DNA of 34,038 bases from Sulfuricurvum kujiense. Lineage in GTDB: Bacteria > Campylobacterota > Campylobacteria > Campylobacterales > Sulfurimonadaceae. A program made the position numbers and the translations under genes. The notes beneath the pieces were generated by a model. It was not told the DNA's origin. It ran no database searches and worked only from the letters and a program-made list of their open reading frames with translations. Position 1 is the stretch's first letter, and the number at the start of each line of letters is the position of its first letter. Below are positions 14,715 to 22,201 of the stretch, one piece after another. The stretch spans positions 8,264 to 42,301 of the forward strand of contig DLUI01000059.1 of NCBI GenBank assembly GCA_002742695.1, read 5' to 3'.

Positions 14715-14981
14715 ATGGAACGAATGTACTTAACTGACTTCAGCGATATTAGCGACATCCTTTACTCTTTGAGAAAAGAGAAAAAGGTTTCAAGGGTTGT
14801 TGCAGGGAAAAAAACAGGCTGCAGCTCAAAAACAATTGAACGGCTTGAAAAAGGAGAAGGTGGAGATATTGGCATCTCAAAAATCATCAATTTATTGGAC
14901 AGCCTCGGATATCAAATCGAGATTGTACCGAAAGGGAGATTATTGACCATGGAGGAACTACAAAATGGCACAAGATACTGA
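14715..14981 (+). CDS. hipB: HipB-like antitoxin, HTH
   Basis: This 88-residue XRE-type protein has the helix-turn-helix reading SRVVAGKKTGCSSKTIERLEKG (recognition helix SSKTIERLEKG), followed by a short dimerisation helix (GISKIINLLDSLGYQIEIV), which is the usual HipB-like pattern. It overlaps the HipA gene by 17 bases, as is typical for these pairs. It is expected to bind the inverted repeat at 14647-14703 and to neutralise the HipA kinase. The MTMEEL-like tail is short. Confidence 0.85.
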   Translation: MERMYLTDFSDISDILYSLRKEKKVSRVVAGKKTGCSSKTIERLEKGEGGDIGISKIINLLDSLGYQIEIVPKGRLLTMEELQNGTRY

Positions 14982-16206
14982 TATCAGACAGCTCGATGTT
15001 TATACAAACGGTATAAAGCAGGGTGTACTGTCAAAAGACGGGCTGATATATGATTTTACCTATCAGACACCATCCGAACTCGTTTCTTTGATTATGCCTA
15101 CAAATAAGCTGAATTGGCGATCGCTTCCGGGCGTTTTACACCCATCCTTTCAAATGAATCTCCCGGAAGGAGCATTGAAAGATAAGATCAAAGAGCACTT
15201 TGGAAAAGTAACGACAATGGACGACATGGGGCTGCTCGGTTTGGTCGGACCGCACATGCTTGGCCGCATTAAATTCGGTTCTCAAAAATCGACCGGTCCC
15301 CGAAATAAACAAATCGAAATCAGCGAACTTCTCAATCCGGCCGAGGCAGATTATTTCGAAGCGCTGATGGAGACGTATGCTCTAAAATCCGGGATATCTG
15401 GAGTACAGCCGAAAGTCTTGATCGAAGCAATGGATAGACATACGCTGAAGCTTGAGAACTTGATTGTTAAAGCATGGACCGAAGAATATCCTGAGCTTGC
15501 AGCAAATGAATATTTTTGCATGAGGGCATGTCTCCATGCCGGTCTTGATGTACCAGCATTCTATATGTCAAATGACCGGAAAATGTTTATTATGAAGCGA
15601 TTTGATATCCATGAAGATAGATACCTTGGGTTTGAAGATATGTGTTCGATTCTCTCGAAAGGCACCGATGCTAAATACGAAGGTAGTTATGAGGATATTG
15701 CAAAAGTTCTAAAAAACGGGGTAGCTGATTCTTCTGAAAGTTTGGAACAATTGCTCAAGGCGTTGATCATGAATCATCTCCTGAGAAATGGTGATGCACA
15801 CCTTAAAAACTTCGGCTTGGTCTATGAGGGGAATGGGGAGAAATGCCGTATGGCCCCTATTTATGATGTTGTTACAACCACGGTTTACAAGCCAAAAGAC
15901 GTTCCCGCATTAAAGCTGTCTGGCGGAAGAAAGTGGTGGGTAGAAAAGACTTACAGTAATTTTGCCAAAATGACTTGTAAAATTTCTGATAAACGATATT
16001 ATGAAATTATTGATGAATGTGAATCGGGTGTTGCTAAAGCGAAAGAAGAGATTGATGAATTCAAAAAAGAACATCCCGATTTTTCAACGTTTGCGGATAA
16101 ATTGCTCGAACAATGGCAAGAGTGTTTTTCGTCACAGCTCGGTCTGAAAAAAGCAGTGTGTGAATTGGAAAAAATGAATCAACATCAAAAACAAAACAAT
16201 GAGTAA
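14965..16206 (+). CDS. hipA: HipA-like serine/threonine kinase toxin
   Basis: This 413-residue protein has the HipA_N domain first (LYDF-type start, LPGVLHPSFQMNLPEG matching the LP..L...LPEG line). Then follow the SGISGVQPKV loop that holds the autophosphorylated serine in E. coli HipA, the catalytic loop RNGDAHLKNF (Asp-x-x-x-Lys-Asn) and the metal motif APIYDVVTT. All key residues appear intact. Family members phosphorylate glutamyl-tRNA synthetase or other translation targets and arrest growth. Here it sits in a mobile element, fitting stabilisation or phage defence. The target is unknown. Confidence 0.9.
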   Translation: MAQDTDIRQLDVYTNGIKQGVLSKDGLIYDFTYQTPSELVSLIMPTNKLNWRSLPGVLHPSFQMNLPEGALKDKIKEHFGKVTTMDDMGLLGLVGPHMLGRIKFGSQKSTGPRNKQIEISELLNPAEADYFEALMETYALKSGISGVQPKVLIEAMDRHTLKLENLIVKAWTEEYPELAANEYFCMRACLHAGLDVPAFYMSNDRKMFIMKRFDIHEDRYLGFEDMCSILSKGTDAKYEGSYEDIAKVLKNGVADSSESLEQLLKALIMNHLLRNGDAHLKNFGLVYEGNGEKCRMAPIYDVVTTTVYKPKDVPALKLSGGRKWWVEKTYSNFAKMTCKISDKRYYEIIDECESGVAKAKEEIDEFKKEHPDFSTFADKLLEQWQECFSSQLGLKKAVCELEKMNQHQKQNNE

Positions 16207-16262
16207 AGCAGATAGCGTTAATCGACGGAATATCTAAGCAGTCTCTATTAGATTATATATAA

Positions 16263-17315
16263 CTAGCACTCTTGCAAAGCTTTTTCCAGCTTTTGTTTTT
16301 TAGTGGCGTAACTTTCTGAGCCTTTTCTCAAATGAAGAATCAGCTCTTTATTTTCCGGAAGATCTGGAACAATAAACAGGGGCATATACTTTTGAATCGA
16401 CGGGATAATATCTCTATATTCAGGATCTGTTGATGGAGCCACCACTTTTCTATAATGGGTATTTTGCTCGGGTTTGCCTTCTTCGAAATTCGTTTGGATA
16501 ACAACTGCAGGTTCGTTTTTATTGATTTCCCACAATAAAAAGTAAGGGGAACGCTCAAGGAAATGGATAAAACTCTCAGGAATCATGAGTGTGACCGTTT
16601 TTATTGCATTGTATGGTTTATAAAAAGCATTCATACCAAGGTGGATATCTTTGACGAGTTCGCGCATATCCTGTTGAAACTTAGGGTTGTAAACCTGTTC
16701 ATCTAACTCAATATAGTCAATATTGTGGAGTGCATATTTACGAATATCATCCGGATTTGTTTTACCTTTTTCTATAGCAATAAGATACCAATAATACTCC
16801 ATATTTGCGATTCTCAGTGGGATGACCGTACGCTCTTCGACCCCTATTTGTTTTCGATATGCAATTTTTACATATTGGCCACGCGACTCAGCCGTATCAA
16901 CCAATTTGATCTCTGAGATGAATTTTTTAAAGTCTTCGACAGCAGAGTTTTGAAACATACCGGCATGCTTCCACTCCTGAAAGAAGTCAGCAATTTCAAT
17001 GACTGTTTTATCGAGTGTGTTTCCGTAATGAAAGGCGTTTCTTTTAATCCCTGCAAGAACGACAGCCTCTTGGGCTGATAATGGTGAATCATCCAAAAAG
17101 TTTAGTCTTCCAGCTTTCCACATTTTTGATTGACTATCATAATCTATATCCGCATTGAATAAATCACGCACCTCCTTGATGTGTTTGATAATTGTCTCTC
17201 TATTTGAATTACTATTTGGCTTTGCATACATACTTATAGTGATTGGAGATCCTGAAGACATCCGCTCAAGGATATCAACAATAATTTCGTCAGTTTTATA
17301 GTCTGAATATGGCAT
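16263..17315 (-). CDS. WYL-domain transcriptional regulator
   Basis: The 350-residue protein has an N-terminal winged helix (about 1-85, with DEIIVDILERMSSGSPITIS and a basic NRETIIKHIKEV recognition region), a WYL domain (about 135-215: IAYRKQIGVEERTVIPLRI, YYWYLIAIEKG, RKYALHNIDYIEL), and a WCX-like C-terminal extension (VTLMIPESFIHFLERSPY). It is divergent from the Ubl operon, with 173 bp of control DNA between them that contains inverted repeats. WYL regulators such as BrxR and CapW repress phage-defence operons and respond to nucleic-acid ligands. I infer the same role for the ubiquitin-like operon here. Confidence 0.85.
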   Translation of the reverse strand: MPYSDYKTDEIIVDILERMSSGSPITISMYAKPNSNSNRETIIKHIKEVRDLFNADIDYDSQSKMWKAGRLNFLDDSPLSAQEAVVLAGIKRNAFHYGNTLDKTVIEIADFFQEWKHAGMFQNSAVEDFKKFISEIKLVDTAESRGQYVKIAYRKQIGVEERTVIPLRIANMEYYWYLIAIEKGKTNPDDIRKYALHNIDYIELDEQVYNPKFQQDMRELVKDIHLGMNAFYKPYNAIKTVTLMIPESFIHFLERSPYFLLWEINKNEPAVVIQTNFEEGKPEQNTHYRKVVAPSTDPEYRDIIPSIQKYMPLFIVPDLPENKELILHLRKGSESYATKKQKLEKALQEC

Positions 17316-17388
17316 TTTTTAATACTTCCATGATTTAAATGATACCTGTGTTTTTTTTCACGGGGGTTATTTATTATTATTCTATCGT

Positions 17389-17454
17389 AAAACTTTATCA
17401 GCAGTGTTGATAGAGTTTTCGGGAAGAATTTGAGGTTTTGATGGACAACCATCA
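17389..17454. promoter_or_regulatory. Inverted repeats between WYL gene and Ubl operon
   Basis: AAAACTTTATCA (17389-17400) and TGATAGAGTTTT (17408-17419) form a 12-bp inverted repeat with one mismatch and a 7-bp spacer. A second smaller repeat, TGATGG-ACAA-CCATCA, is at 17439-17454 and is followed by ATCATTTAATGAT (17451-17463). They lie in the divergent gap and are candidate operators for the WYL protein. AAGGAG at about 17478-17483 is the ribosome binding site of the Ubl gene. Confidence 0.55.
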
Positions 17455-17488
17455 TTTAATGATATGACATAAACAATAAGGAGTTTAA

Positions 17489-17767
17489 ATGTCTCAAGAT
17501 CACGTAAAAGGCCATCTCGACGATGCCCCTGGCCAAAACAAAGAGTACAGTATCGTCATCAACGGAGTACAAGTTGTAGTAGACCAACACAAACTTTGCT
17601 ACAAAGACATATTGCAGCTTCAAAACCTGCCTTACGATGCAAACAATCCATATATTGTGAAATACGACAGAGGACACGGAAATGCGGAGGGCTCTATGGA
17701 CCCAAGTGACTGCATACCGATTAAAGATGGGATGGTGTTCAATGTCACTCCAACCAACAAATCCTAA
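17489..17767 (+). CDS. Single-domain bacterial ubiquitin-like protein (multi-ubiquitin family)
   Basis: This 92-residue protein is a flexible, charged N-terminus of about 18 residues followed by one beta-grasp domain: YSIVINGVQVVVDQHKLCYK (two strands and the start of the helix), then KDILQLQNLP, and a strand-rich end closing GMVFNVTPTNKS. The opening strand pair, the conserved Asn-Gly turn and the ...GM-F-V-P end match the Multi_ubiq class of bacterial Ubls. Only one copy is present. There is no terminal Gly-Gly; conjugation, if any, would use the -Lys-Ser end or require processing. It overlaps the E1-like gene and is preceded by a good AAGGAG. Confidence 0.8.
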   Translation: MSQDHVKGHLDDAPGQNKEYSIVINGVQVVVDQHKLCYKDILQLQNLPYDANNPYIVKYDRGHGNAEGSMDPSDCIPIKDGMVFNVTPTNKS

Positions 17768-18932
17768 TATCACGGATCTTGATAAGCTATTGGCTGATGG
17801 CTACAATGCCTATATGTATGAAAGCTTGCTGATTGTTCAAGATATTCCGTATGTAAATGAGAGAAAAGAAGTGGACCGAGGTGTTTTGGTTTCTACCCTG
17901 ACAGTATCGGGAAATACTGCCGTGTATCAACGAAATGCCGGGAAGCACGTTATACACTTTCAGGGTCAAAAACCATGTGACGATAATGGGAAACAATTAG
18001 ACATGATACATACAGTATCATCAGTTCAACATGCCAATCATATCACAACTAGCTATTCATTTTCAAGAAAACCACCGAATGACTATGGTAGTGAATATGA
18101 AAAAATGATCGGATACATAACCGCATTGATGTCACCAGCGCTGGTTATCGACCCAACTGCTACCGCGAAGAGTACCGCCACAGGCGGGGCTCTTGAATGG
18201 GAAAGTGTTTTCAATTACATCGACACGAACAGTGAACGGGCACACATCTCTGAGATATCCCAGAAATTGATGCCCTATCACATCGGGATCATAGGAGTCG
18301 GCGGAACCGGCTCCTATATATTGGACAGTATTGCAAAAACACCGGTTCAGAGTATTCATCTGTTCGATTCAGATATCTTTTACAACCACAACGCATTCCG
18401 AGCACCCGGTGCACCGTCCAAAGAGATATTAGAAAAGCGGCCAACCAAGGTGGAGTACCTGAAAGGCGTCTACTCCAATATGCACAAAAACATCGAGGCA
18501 CACCCCGTCGATATCGACGAAAATACGATAACGATGCTTGGGGAATTAAACTTCGTTTTCGTCGCAGTAGACAAGGGCAGCGTCAAAAAGCTGATCTTCG
18601 ACTACCTGGAAAGCAAAGACATCCCTTATGTGGATGTCGGCATGGGTGTACAGACAACTCCTCAGGGAACGATCCTCGGGGAAGTGAGGACCGTTGCTGT
18701 AACGAATGAGAAGCGCAAGAAACACCGGTCATGGATCGGTCAGGTCGATCCGGATGAAGAACTTTACGAATCGAACATCCAGATCGCGGAACTTAACTCC
18801 ATCAATGCAGCTATGGCTGTGATCATGTGGAAAAAACACGCCAAGTTTTACAACGAAAGTACGCCAGTCGGGATGACGACATTTACCATTGACACACTGC
18901 AACAAGGAAGAGAGATTGATGATGACGCATAA
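17742..18932 (+). CDS. ThiF/E1-like protein with N-terminal DUF6791-type domain
   Basis: I start it at ATG 17742, inside the end of the Ubl gene, giving 396 residues. Residues 1-135 form an extra domain (LLIVQDIPYV, HVIHFQGQKPCDDNG) that I take for DUF6791, which precedes ThiF in related operons. Residues about 178-390 are the ThiF/E1 adenylation fold: IGIIGVGGTGSYI (ATP loop, GxGGxG 185-190), FDSD (Asp209, Asp211), an Asn-x-x-Arg site near 217-220, and Asp278 in VAVDKGS. Thus Ubl adenylation is plausible. The whole protein has one cysteine (Cys79), in the N-terminal domain, so the usual thioester cysteine of E1s is missing from the ThiF part. Confidence 0.85.
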   Translation: MSLQPTNPNITDLDKLLADGYNAYMYESLLIVQDIPYVNERKEVDRGVLVSTLTVSGNTAVYQRNAGKHVIHFQGQKPCDDNGKQLDMIHTVSSVQHANHITTSYSFSRKPPNDYGSEYEKMIGYITALMSPALVIDPTATAKSTATGGALEWESVFNYIDTNSERAHISEISQKLMPYHIGIIGVGGTGSYILDSIAKTPVQSIHLFDSDIFYNHNAFRAPGAPSKEILEKRPTKVEYLKGVYSNMHKNIEAHPVDIDENTITMLGELNFVFVAVDKGSVKKLIFDYLESKDIPYVDVGMGVQTTPQGTILGEVRTVAVTNEKRKKHRSWIGQVDPDEELYESNIQIAELNSINAAMAVIMWKKHAKFYNESTPVGMTTFTIDTLQQGREIDDDA

Positions 18933-19341
18933 GTTTGTAGAGTTTATCCCGGCCAAGCCGGAAGAAGGTGTATTATACATCTCTATCGAATACAAAACGG
19001 CGACACATTTATGCGCATGTGGCTGCGGAGAGAGGGTGATAACCCCCATCTCTCCCGTAGACTGGAATATGACCTTCAATGGAGAGACTGTTTCTCTCTC
19101 TCCTTCTATTGGAAACTGGCGCTTTGCCTGTAAGTCACATTACTTTATCAGGAACGACAAGGTGGAGTGGGCCGGTTCATGGGGTAAAGATGAAATCAAT
19201 GCTTGTCAGTCTGCCGAAATTAAAAATGAACGGGCTTATATGCATAAGAAAACAAAGGATAGTCTGGACAACAACAATCCAAAAGTAGAGAAAAAAAGAA
19301 ACATTGCAGACTGGTTTCTAGGCTTTTTTAATAATAAATAA
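18919..19341 (+). CDS. DUF6527-like zinc protein of the Ubl operon
   Basis: The start at ATG 18919 sits 6 bases behind an AAGGAAGAGA site and inside the E1 gene end; an upstream TTG is not needed. The 140-residue product shows the line FVEFIPAKPEEGVLYISIEY, then HLCACGCGERV, a TPISPVDW block, and SIGNWRFACKSHYFI. The four cysteines and two histidines suggest a structural zinc site. This is the pattern I remember as DUF6527, often seen next to ThiF-type genes. Its role is unknown: E2/E3-like, deconjugase or substrate adaptor are all open. The C-terminus (RNIADWFLGFFNN) may be an amphipathic anchor. Confidence 0.75.
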   Translation: MMTHKFVEFIPAKPEEGVLYISIEYKTATHLCACGCGERVITPISPVDWNMTFNGETVSLSPSIGNWRFACKSHYFIRNDKVEWAGSWGKDEINACQSAEIKNERAYMHKKTKDSLDNNNPKVEKKRNIADWFLGFFNNK

Positions 19342-19473
19342 TAGTCAATTCCCTATCGTATAGGCAAAGAGCACCTTGAATATCTGGCAGGAAAACGAGA
19401 TCATTTGGAGATATTATCACGATATCACCGATCGCCAAGGCCAAAGATGGAGGTTTATAAAATGGCGTGGTAA
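19342..19473 (+). other. Open frame after DUF6527 stop, possible gene relic
   Basis: After the tandem stops TAA-TAG at 19339-19344 the same frame stays open for 42 codons and gives protein-like sequence such as GKEHLEYLAGKRDHLEIL. No start codon or ribosome binding site is visible. It may be the relic of a longer C-terminus or of another gene, or chance. Confidence 0.25.
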
Positions 19474-19482
19474 TAACCACGC
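19465..19482. terminator. Hairpin between convergent Ubl operon and integrase
   Basis: GCGTGG-TAATAA-CCACGC is a 6-bp perfect stem placed between the convergent genes. It lacks a strong T-run on either side (CATTTTAT on the minus strand), so it is at most a weak or bidirectional terminator. Confidence 0.35.
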
Positions 19483-19526
19483 TAAAGAGAAAACTATTTG
19501 AATGCATCCTACTATTCTCTATCAAT

Positions 19527-20609
19527 CTAGTTCTTAGCCTTTTCAACAATAACATCAATAACCTCACTGGCTTTCTCTGAACTCTTCAAATAATTCATCG
19601 TCAGATACTTTTTAATTGTATTCGGATCGTTGTGTCCAAGTGCCCCGGAGAGGTGCATACTTTCCAAGCCTTGTTCGGCCATCGCCGACACCATTACATT
19701 CCGGAGATAATGGACTCCAAATTTAGGATCTCCAAGCCGTGTTTTCATTCGATCTGTAACGCGTCGGATATCAACGAGGTGAGTACCGGTCCGGCGAGAT
19801 TGAAATACCCACCCCTCATTTTCTTTGAATTGATTAAGTAGCTCTTTGATCCGTTCCGGCAAAAAGATCTTTTGCTCTTCATTGTTCTTTGTTTTGCGTA
19901 GGACGTAATAGTTTGCATCGAAGTTGATATCTTCCCAGCGTAGGGTAATAATTTCGCCTCTGCGTCTTCCCTGCAGTGCAAATAGGAAGAGGGCATGGTA
20001 GAAAGGATCTCCTTTGAACTCTTCTTCGATTGCTGTATGGATTTTATTTAACGTTAATGCTGCGTTGACCACGATCTTTTTGGTCGTAGGGAGTTTGATT
20101 TTAATTCCGTCACATGGATTAAATTGAATCATGCGGTTTGCAATGGCTTTTTTCATTGCCGGATTCAAAACTTCCATTGTTTGTTTCCGAGTACGGGGAG
20201 AGAGATTCGCTTCTTCTTGTTTTTTCAGTGCATCTTCAATGTGCTTTTGACGAAGATCAACAAGCTTTTTCATTCCGATATGAGGCTTCACATATCGATC
20301 ATAGTGGCTTTGGCGAATTGACTTATATTTTCCCTCGGGTACATTCTTCCAAAACTCATCCATATATGCTGCAAGTGTAATTTCTGTATTGAAAACGGAA
20401 TCGCGTTTATCATTTTTGATTCGTACAAGTTCGCCTTTGGCGAATGTGATCCGATCTTTCTTTCCCCAGGCTGATTTGTCAGTTAAATCGATTAGTCCGC
20501 TATATTCTTTTTTTTCGTACATGAAGCGATATAAAAAGATTGTGTAGTCATTATTTGCGCTTAGACCAGTCTCTATTTTGTTGGGATAATCTTTTCTATT
20601 TATAGCCAT
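19527..20609 (-). CDS. int: Tyrosine recombinase integrase of the element
   Basis: This 360-residue phage-type integrase has an N-terminal arm-binding region, a SAM-like core-binding domain (about 75-160, MDEFWKNVPEGKYKS and the SPRTRKQTMEVL helix), and a catalytic domain from about 180. The catalytic set is visible: Arg in QGRRRGEI (about 215-217), HYLR (His300, Arg303), LGH (His326) and the nucleophile Tyr335 in KKYL. It lies 155 bases inside attR and points inward. It recombines the 47-bp tRNA sequence. One of the AlpA/MerR-like proteins of the element is expected to steer excision. Confidence 0.92.
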   Translation of the reverse strand: MAINRKDYPNKIETGLSANNDYTIFLYRFMYEKKEYSGLIDLTDKSAWGKKDRITFAKGELVRIKNDKRDSVFNTEITLAAYMDEFWKNVPEGKYKSIRQSHYDRYVKPHIGMKKLVDLRQKHIEDALKKQEEANLSPRTRKQTMEVLNPAMKKAIANRMIQFNPCDGIKIKLPTTKKIVVNAALTLNKIHTAIEEEFKGDPFYHALFLFALQGRRRGEIITLRWEDINFDANYYVLRKTKNNEEQKIFLPERIKELLNQFKENEGWVFQSRRTGTHLVDIRRVTDRMKTRLGDPKFGVHYLRNVMVSAMAEQGLESMHLSGALGHNDPNTIKKYLTMNYLKSSEKASEVIDVIVEKAKN

Positions 20610-20636
20610 AATTGCAATACACTTTCTTTGTAAACT

Positions 20637-20660
20637 GGGTACCGAGTTGGGTACCGACTT
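20637..20660 (+). repeat. GGTACCGA tandem motif, right copy
   Basis: This 24-bp block matches 2858-2881 with one mismatch, in direct orientation. It lies between the integrase start and attR and contains two GGTACCGA units. It is a likely integrase-binding arm site. Confidence 0.55.
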
Positions 20661-20763
20661 TTGATATAACAGTATAGTTTTACATAGATTAAAGTAGAAT
20701 TATATTAACGTAAAATAGGGCTTTGTAGAGCTGAATATCATATAAGATAATTATGTACGTTTG

Positions 20764-20810
20764 GCTCATAACGGGGTTGTCGCAGGTTCAAATCCTGCTT
20801 GACCCACCAC
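20764..20810 (+). repeat. attR: displaced tRNA 3' half
   Basis: This is the 47-bp perfect copy of 2742-2788. The 5' half of the tRNA is not present here (the acceptor and D arms are absent upstream), so this is not a second tRNA gene. Confidence 0.9.
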
Positions 20811-20872
20811 ACACTCATCACATATCCTCAATTAAATCATTCACACCTAAATTCAAATACACTAAAGCGTGT

Positions 20873-20906
20873 TATAATTTTCTCAATACATTAAAAAGGG
20901 GACGTT
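20873..20906 (+). promoter_or_regulatory. -10 and RBS of the toxin-antitoxin pair
   Basis: TATAAT at 20873-20878, with TG two bases upstream in GTGTTATAAT, and AAAAAGGGGAC before ATG 20907 form a plausible short promoter and ribosome binding site immediately outside attR. Confidence 0.5.
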
Positions 20907-21128
20907 ATGACAATACGAGTAAACGACCTTTATGCCGAGGAAGCGTTAAAACTCCTCAGTGCTCTGCCAGAAGAAGCGATCACCATAGACCCGAAGCCGT
21001 GGTATGCCGATGAAGTTAAACGCCGTATCGAAGAGTATAAAAGCGGAAAAATGGAGACCATTCCTTGGAATGAGGGTTGGGAAGAGATAGAAGAGTTTCT
21101 AAACGGATTAGACGAGCGTGCGAGTTAA
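20907..21128 (+). CDS. Addiction-module antitoxin (PF09720-like)
   Basis: This is a 73-residue acidic protein. Its EALKLLSALPEEA opening and the VKRRIEEYKSGKMETIPWNE segment match the small 'addiction module component' antitoxins, whose Arg-x-x-Glu-Tyr-x-x-Gly pattern binds ParE/RelE-type toxins. The downstream toxin gene overlaps its stop by 11 bases. It lies just outside the right end of the element, so it is not element cargo by the att criterion. Confidence 0.75.
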   Translation: MTIRVNDLYAEEALKLLSALPEEAITIDPKPWYADEVKRRIEEYKSGKMETIPWNEGWEEIEEFLNGLDERAS

Positions 21129-21393
21129 TCGAAGCAAACGTTTCAACCAAGAACTTTTAGTTATTACGAAGTTTATCGCTATCAGCAATCCTAAGAGTGC
21201 ACGGAGCTTTTACGAAGAGATTAGAGCTTTTGTCGAAACTTTGATCGATAATCCCCGCAAAGGTCGACCGACCGAGAATGGTAACCGCGAATTAATCCAC
21301 AAAGGTTATACTATCCCCTATCTGATCGATGGAGAGGATATTGTAATATTAGGTATTTTCAATCAGAATGAGTGGAGTGGAGAAGAGGAATAA
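21118..21393 (+). CDS. RelE/ParE-type toxin
   Basis: This 91-residue basic protein starts at GTG 21118 inside the antitoxin gene. It has the RelE/ParE fold line: an N-terminal strand and long helix (RFNQELLVITKFIAISNPKSA), FVETLIDNPRKGRP, RELIHKGYTIPYLID, and a final strand VILGIFNQNEW, where the Arg and Tyr are in family positions. ParE-type toxins inhibit gyrase, RelE types cleave mRNA on ribosomes; which applies cannot be told. It is paired with the preceding antitoxin. Confidence 0.82.
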   Translation: MRVNRSKRFNQELLVITKFIAISNPKSARSFYEEIRAFVETLIDNPRKGRPTENGNRELIHKGYTIPYLIDGEDIVILGIFNQNEWSGEEE

Positions 21394-21411
21394 GTAGCCT
21401 GTCCCCTTTTT
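21394..21411 (+). repeat. Left inverted repeat flanking the DUF4145 block
   Basis: GTAGCCTGTCCCCTTTTT recurs in inverted orientation at 22601-22617 with one base fewer. The two copies bracket the two-gene block 21503-22508. Confidence 0.7.
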
Positions 21412-21502
21412 GTTTTTGCTTTTTGTATGCTGATGTTTTTTTTGATGCTGAGGTGAATATTGGGAAAGATAAGATATTATTGGGGAAAAAAGAAGAAAAT
21501 AA

Positions 21503-22201
21503 ATGACTCAATTTAACTGGATATGCCCTTATTGTAATCAACATGCGACCATAACTCATGAAAATTTCTCTTCTGATTATCATTCTTTTGAGAAAGGCAA
21601 TAAAGACAAAGCTCTGAGATTAATTACCAATGTAATTGTATGTCCAAATGGAGCTTGTAAAGAATATTCTATTGATGCATATCTTTTTAAAGAAATAAGT
21701 ATTGCCGGAAGGTCACAAAAACATGGGTCTCCTCTTTTAACATGGAGATTAAAGCCTAATTCATCAGCAAAGCCATTCCCGGATTACATTCCAAATGTAA
21801 TTATTTCTGATTACAATGAAGCATGTCTTATACGAGATTTGAGCCCTAAAGCGTCAGCAACACTTTCGAGACGGTGTTTACAAGGAATTATTAGAGATTA
21901 TTTTGGTGTAGTGGAAAAACGCTTAATAGATGAGATAAATGGCATTAAAGATAAAATGGATCCATTAACGTGGGAAGCTATTGATGCTGTACGTAAAATT
22001 GGCAATATTGGCGCTCACATGGAAAAAGACATTGATTTGATTATTGATGTTGAACCGGAAGAAGCACAGCTGCTTATAGGGTTGATTGAGATACTACTAA
22101 AGGATTTATACATTACAAGGCACGAACGTCAAAAGCATTTAGAAAGCATCATTGGCGTTGCAACACAGAAAATAGAAGAGAAATCCAATGGATCTAAATA
22201 G
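21503..22201 (+). CDS. DUF4145-domain protein with zinc-finger-like N-terminus
   Basis: This is a 232-residue protein. A CPYC and a later CPNGACKEY form a putative zinc knuckle in the first 50 residues. The C-terminal part matches DUF4145: ASATLSRRCLQGIIRDYFG, LTWEAIDAVRKIGNIGAHM and the closing EEAQLLIGLIEILLKDLY, in which Arg-x-Cys and Gly-x-Ile-Gly-x-His are the family hallmarks. DUF4145 is often an appendage of restriction or defence proteins but stands alone here. The role is unknown. It overlaps the next gene by 14 bases. Confidence 0.82.
   Translation: MTQFNWICPYCNQHATITHENFSSDYHSFEKGNKDKALRLITNVIVCPNGACKEYSIDAYLFKEISIAGRSQKHGSPLLTWRLKPNSSAKPFPDYIPNVIISDYNEACLIRDLSPKASATLSRRCLQGIIRDYFGVVEKRLIDEINGIKDKMDPLTWEAIDAVRKIGNIGAHMEKDIDLIIDVEPEEAQLLIGLIEILLKDLYITRHERQKHLESIIGVATQKIEEKSNGSK

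Larger units (their letters stand above)
2742..20810. mobile_element. tRNA-integrated mobilizable element, about 18.0 kb
   Basis: The boundaries are a 47-bp perfect direct repeat (2742-2788 and 20764-20810). The left copy completes the tRNA gene; the right copy is a displaced tRNA 3' end. Inside are a tyrosine integrase next to the right end, a CI-like repressor with duplicated operators, a MerR/AlpA-type DNA-binding gene, a replisome organiser, an oriT-like palindrome cluster with a MobV-like relaxase, and a set of membrane and lipoprotein genes. Cargo is HipBA, a WYL-regulated Ubl operon and other accessory genes. There is no packaging, capsid or tail gene and no VirB4/TraD-type ATPase, so it appears to be an IME that needs a helper for transfer. 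Confidence 0.85.

Noticed and set aside
16263-19341. CBASS type II operon
   Set aside because: E1-like gene and WYL regulator recall CBASS, but there is no CD-NTase or effector; the first gene is a Ubl, so this is a separate kind of system.
20753-20810. Second tRNA gene at the right end
   Set aside because: Only the anticodon-loop-to-CCA part is present; the acceptor 5' strand and D arm are missing, so this is attR.
2742-20810. Intact prophage
   Set aside because: The repressor, integrase and replisome organiser are phage-like, but no terminase, portal, capsid, tail or lysis gene can be seen, and a relaxase is present.
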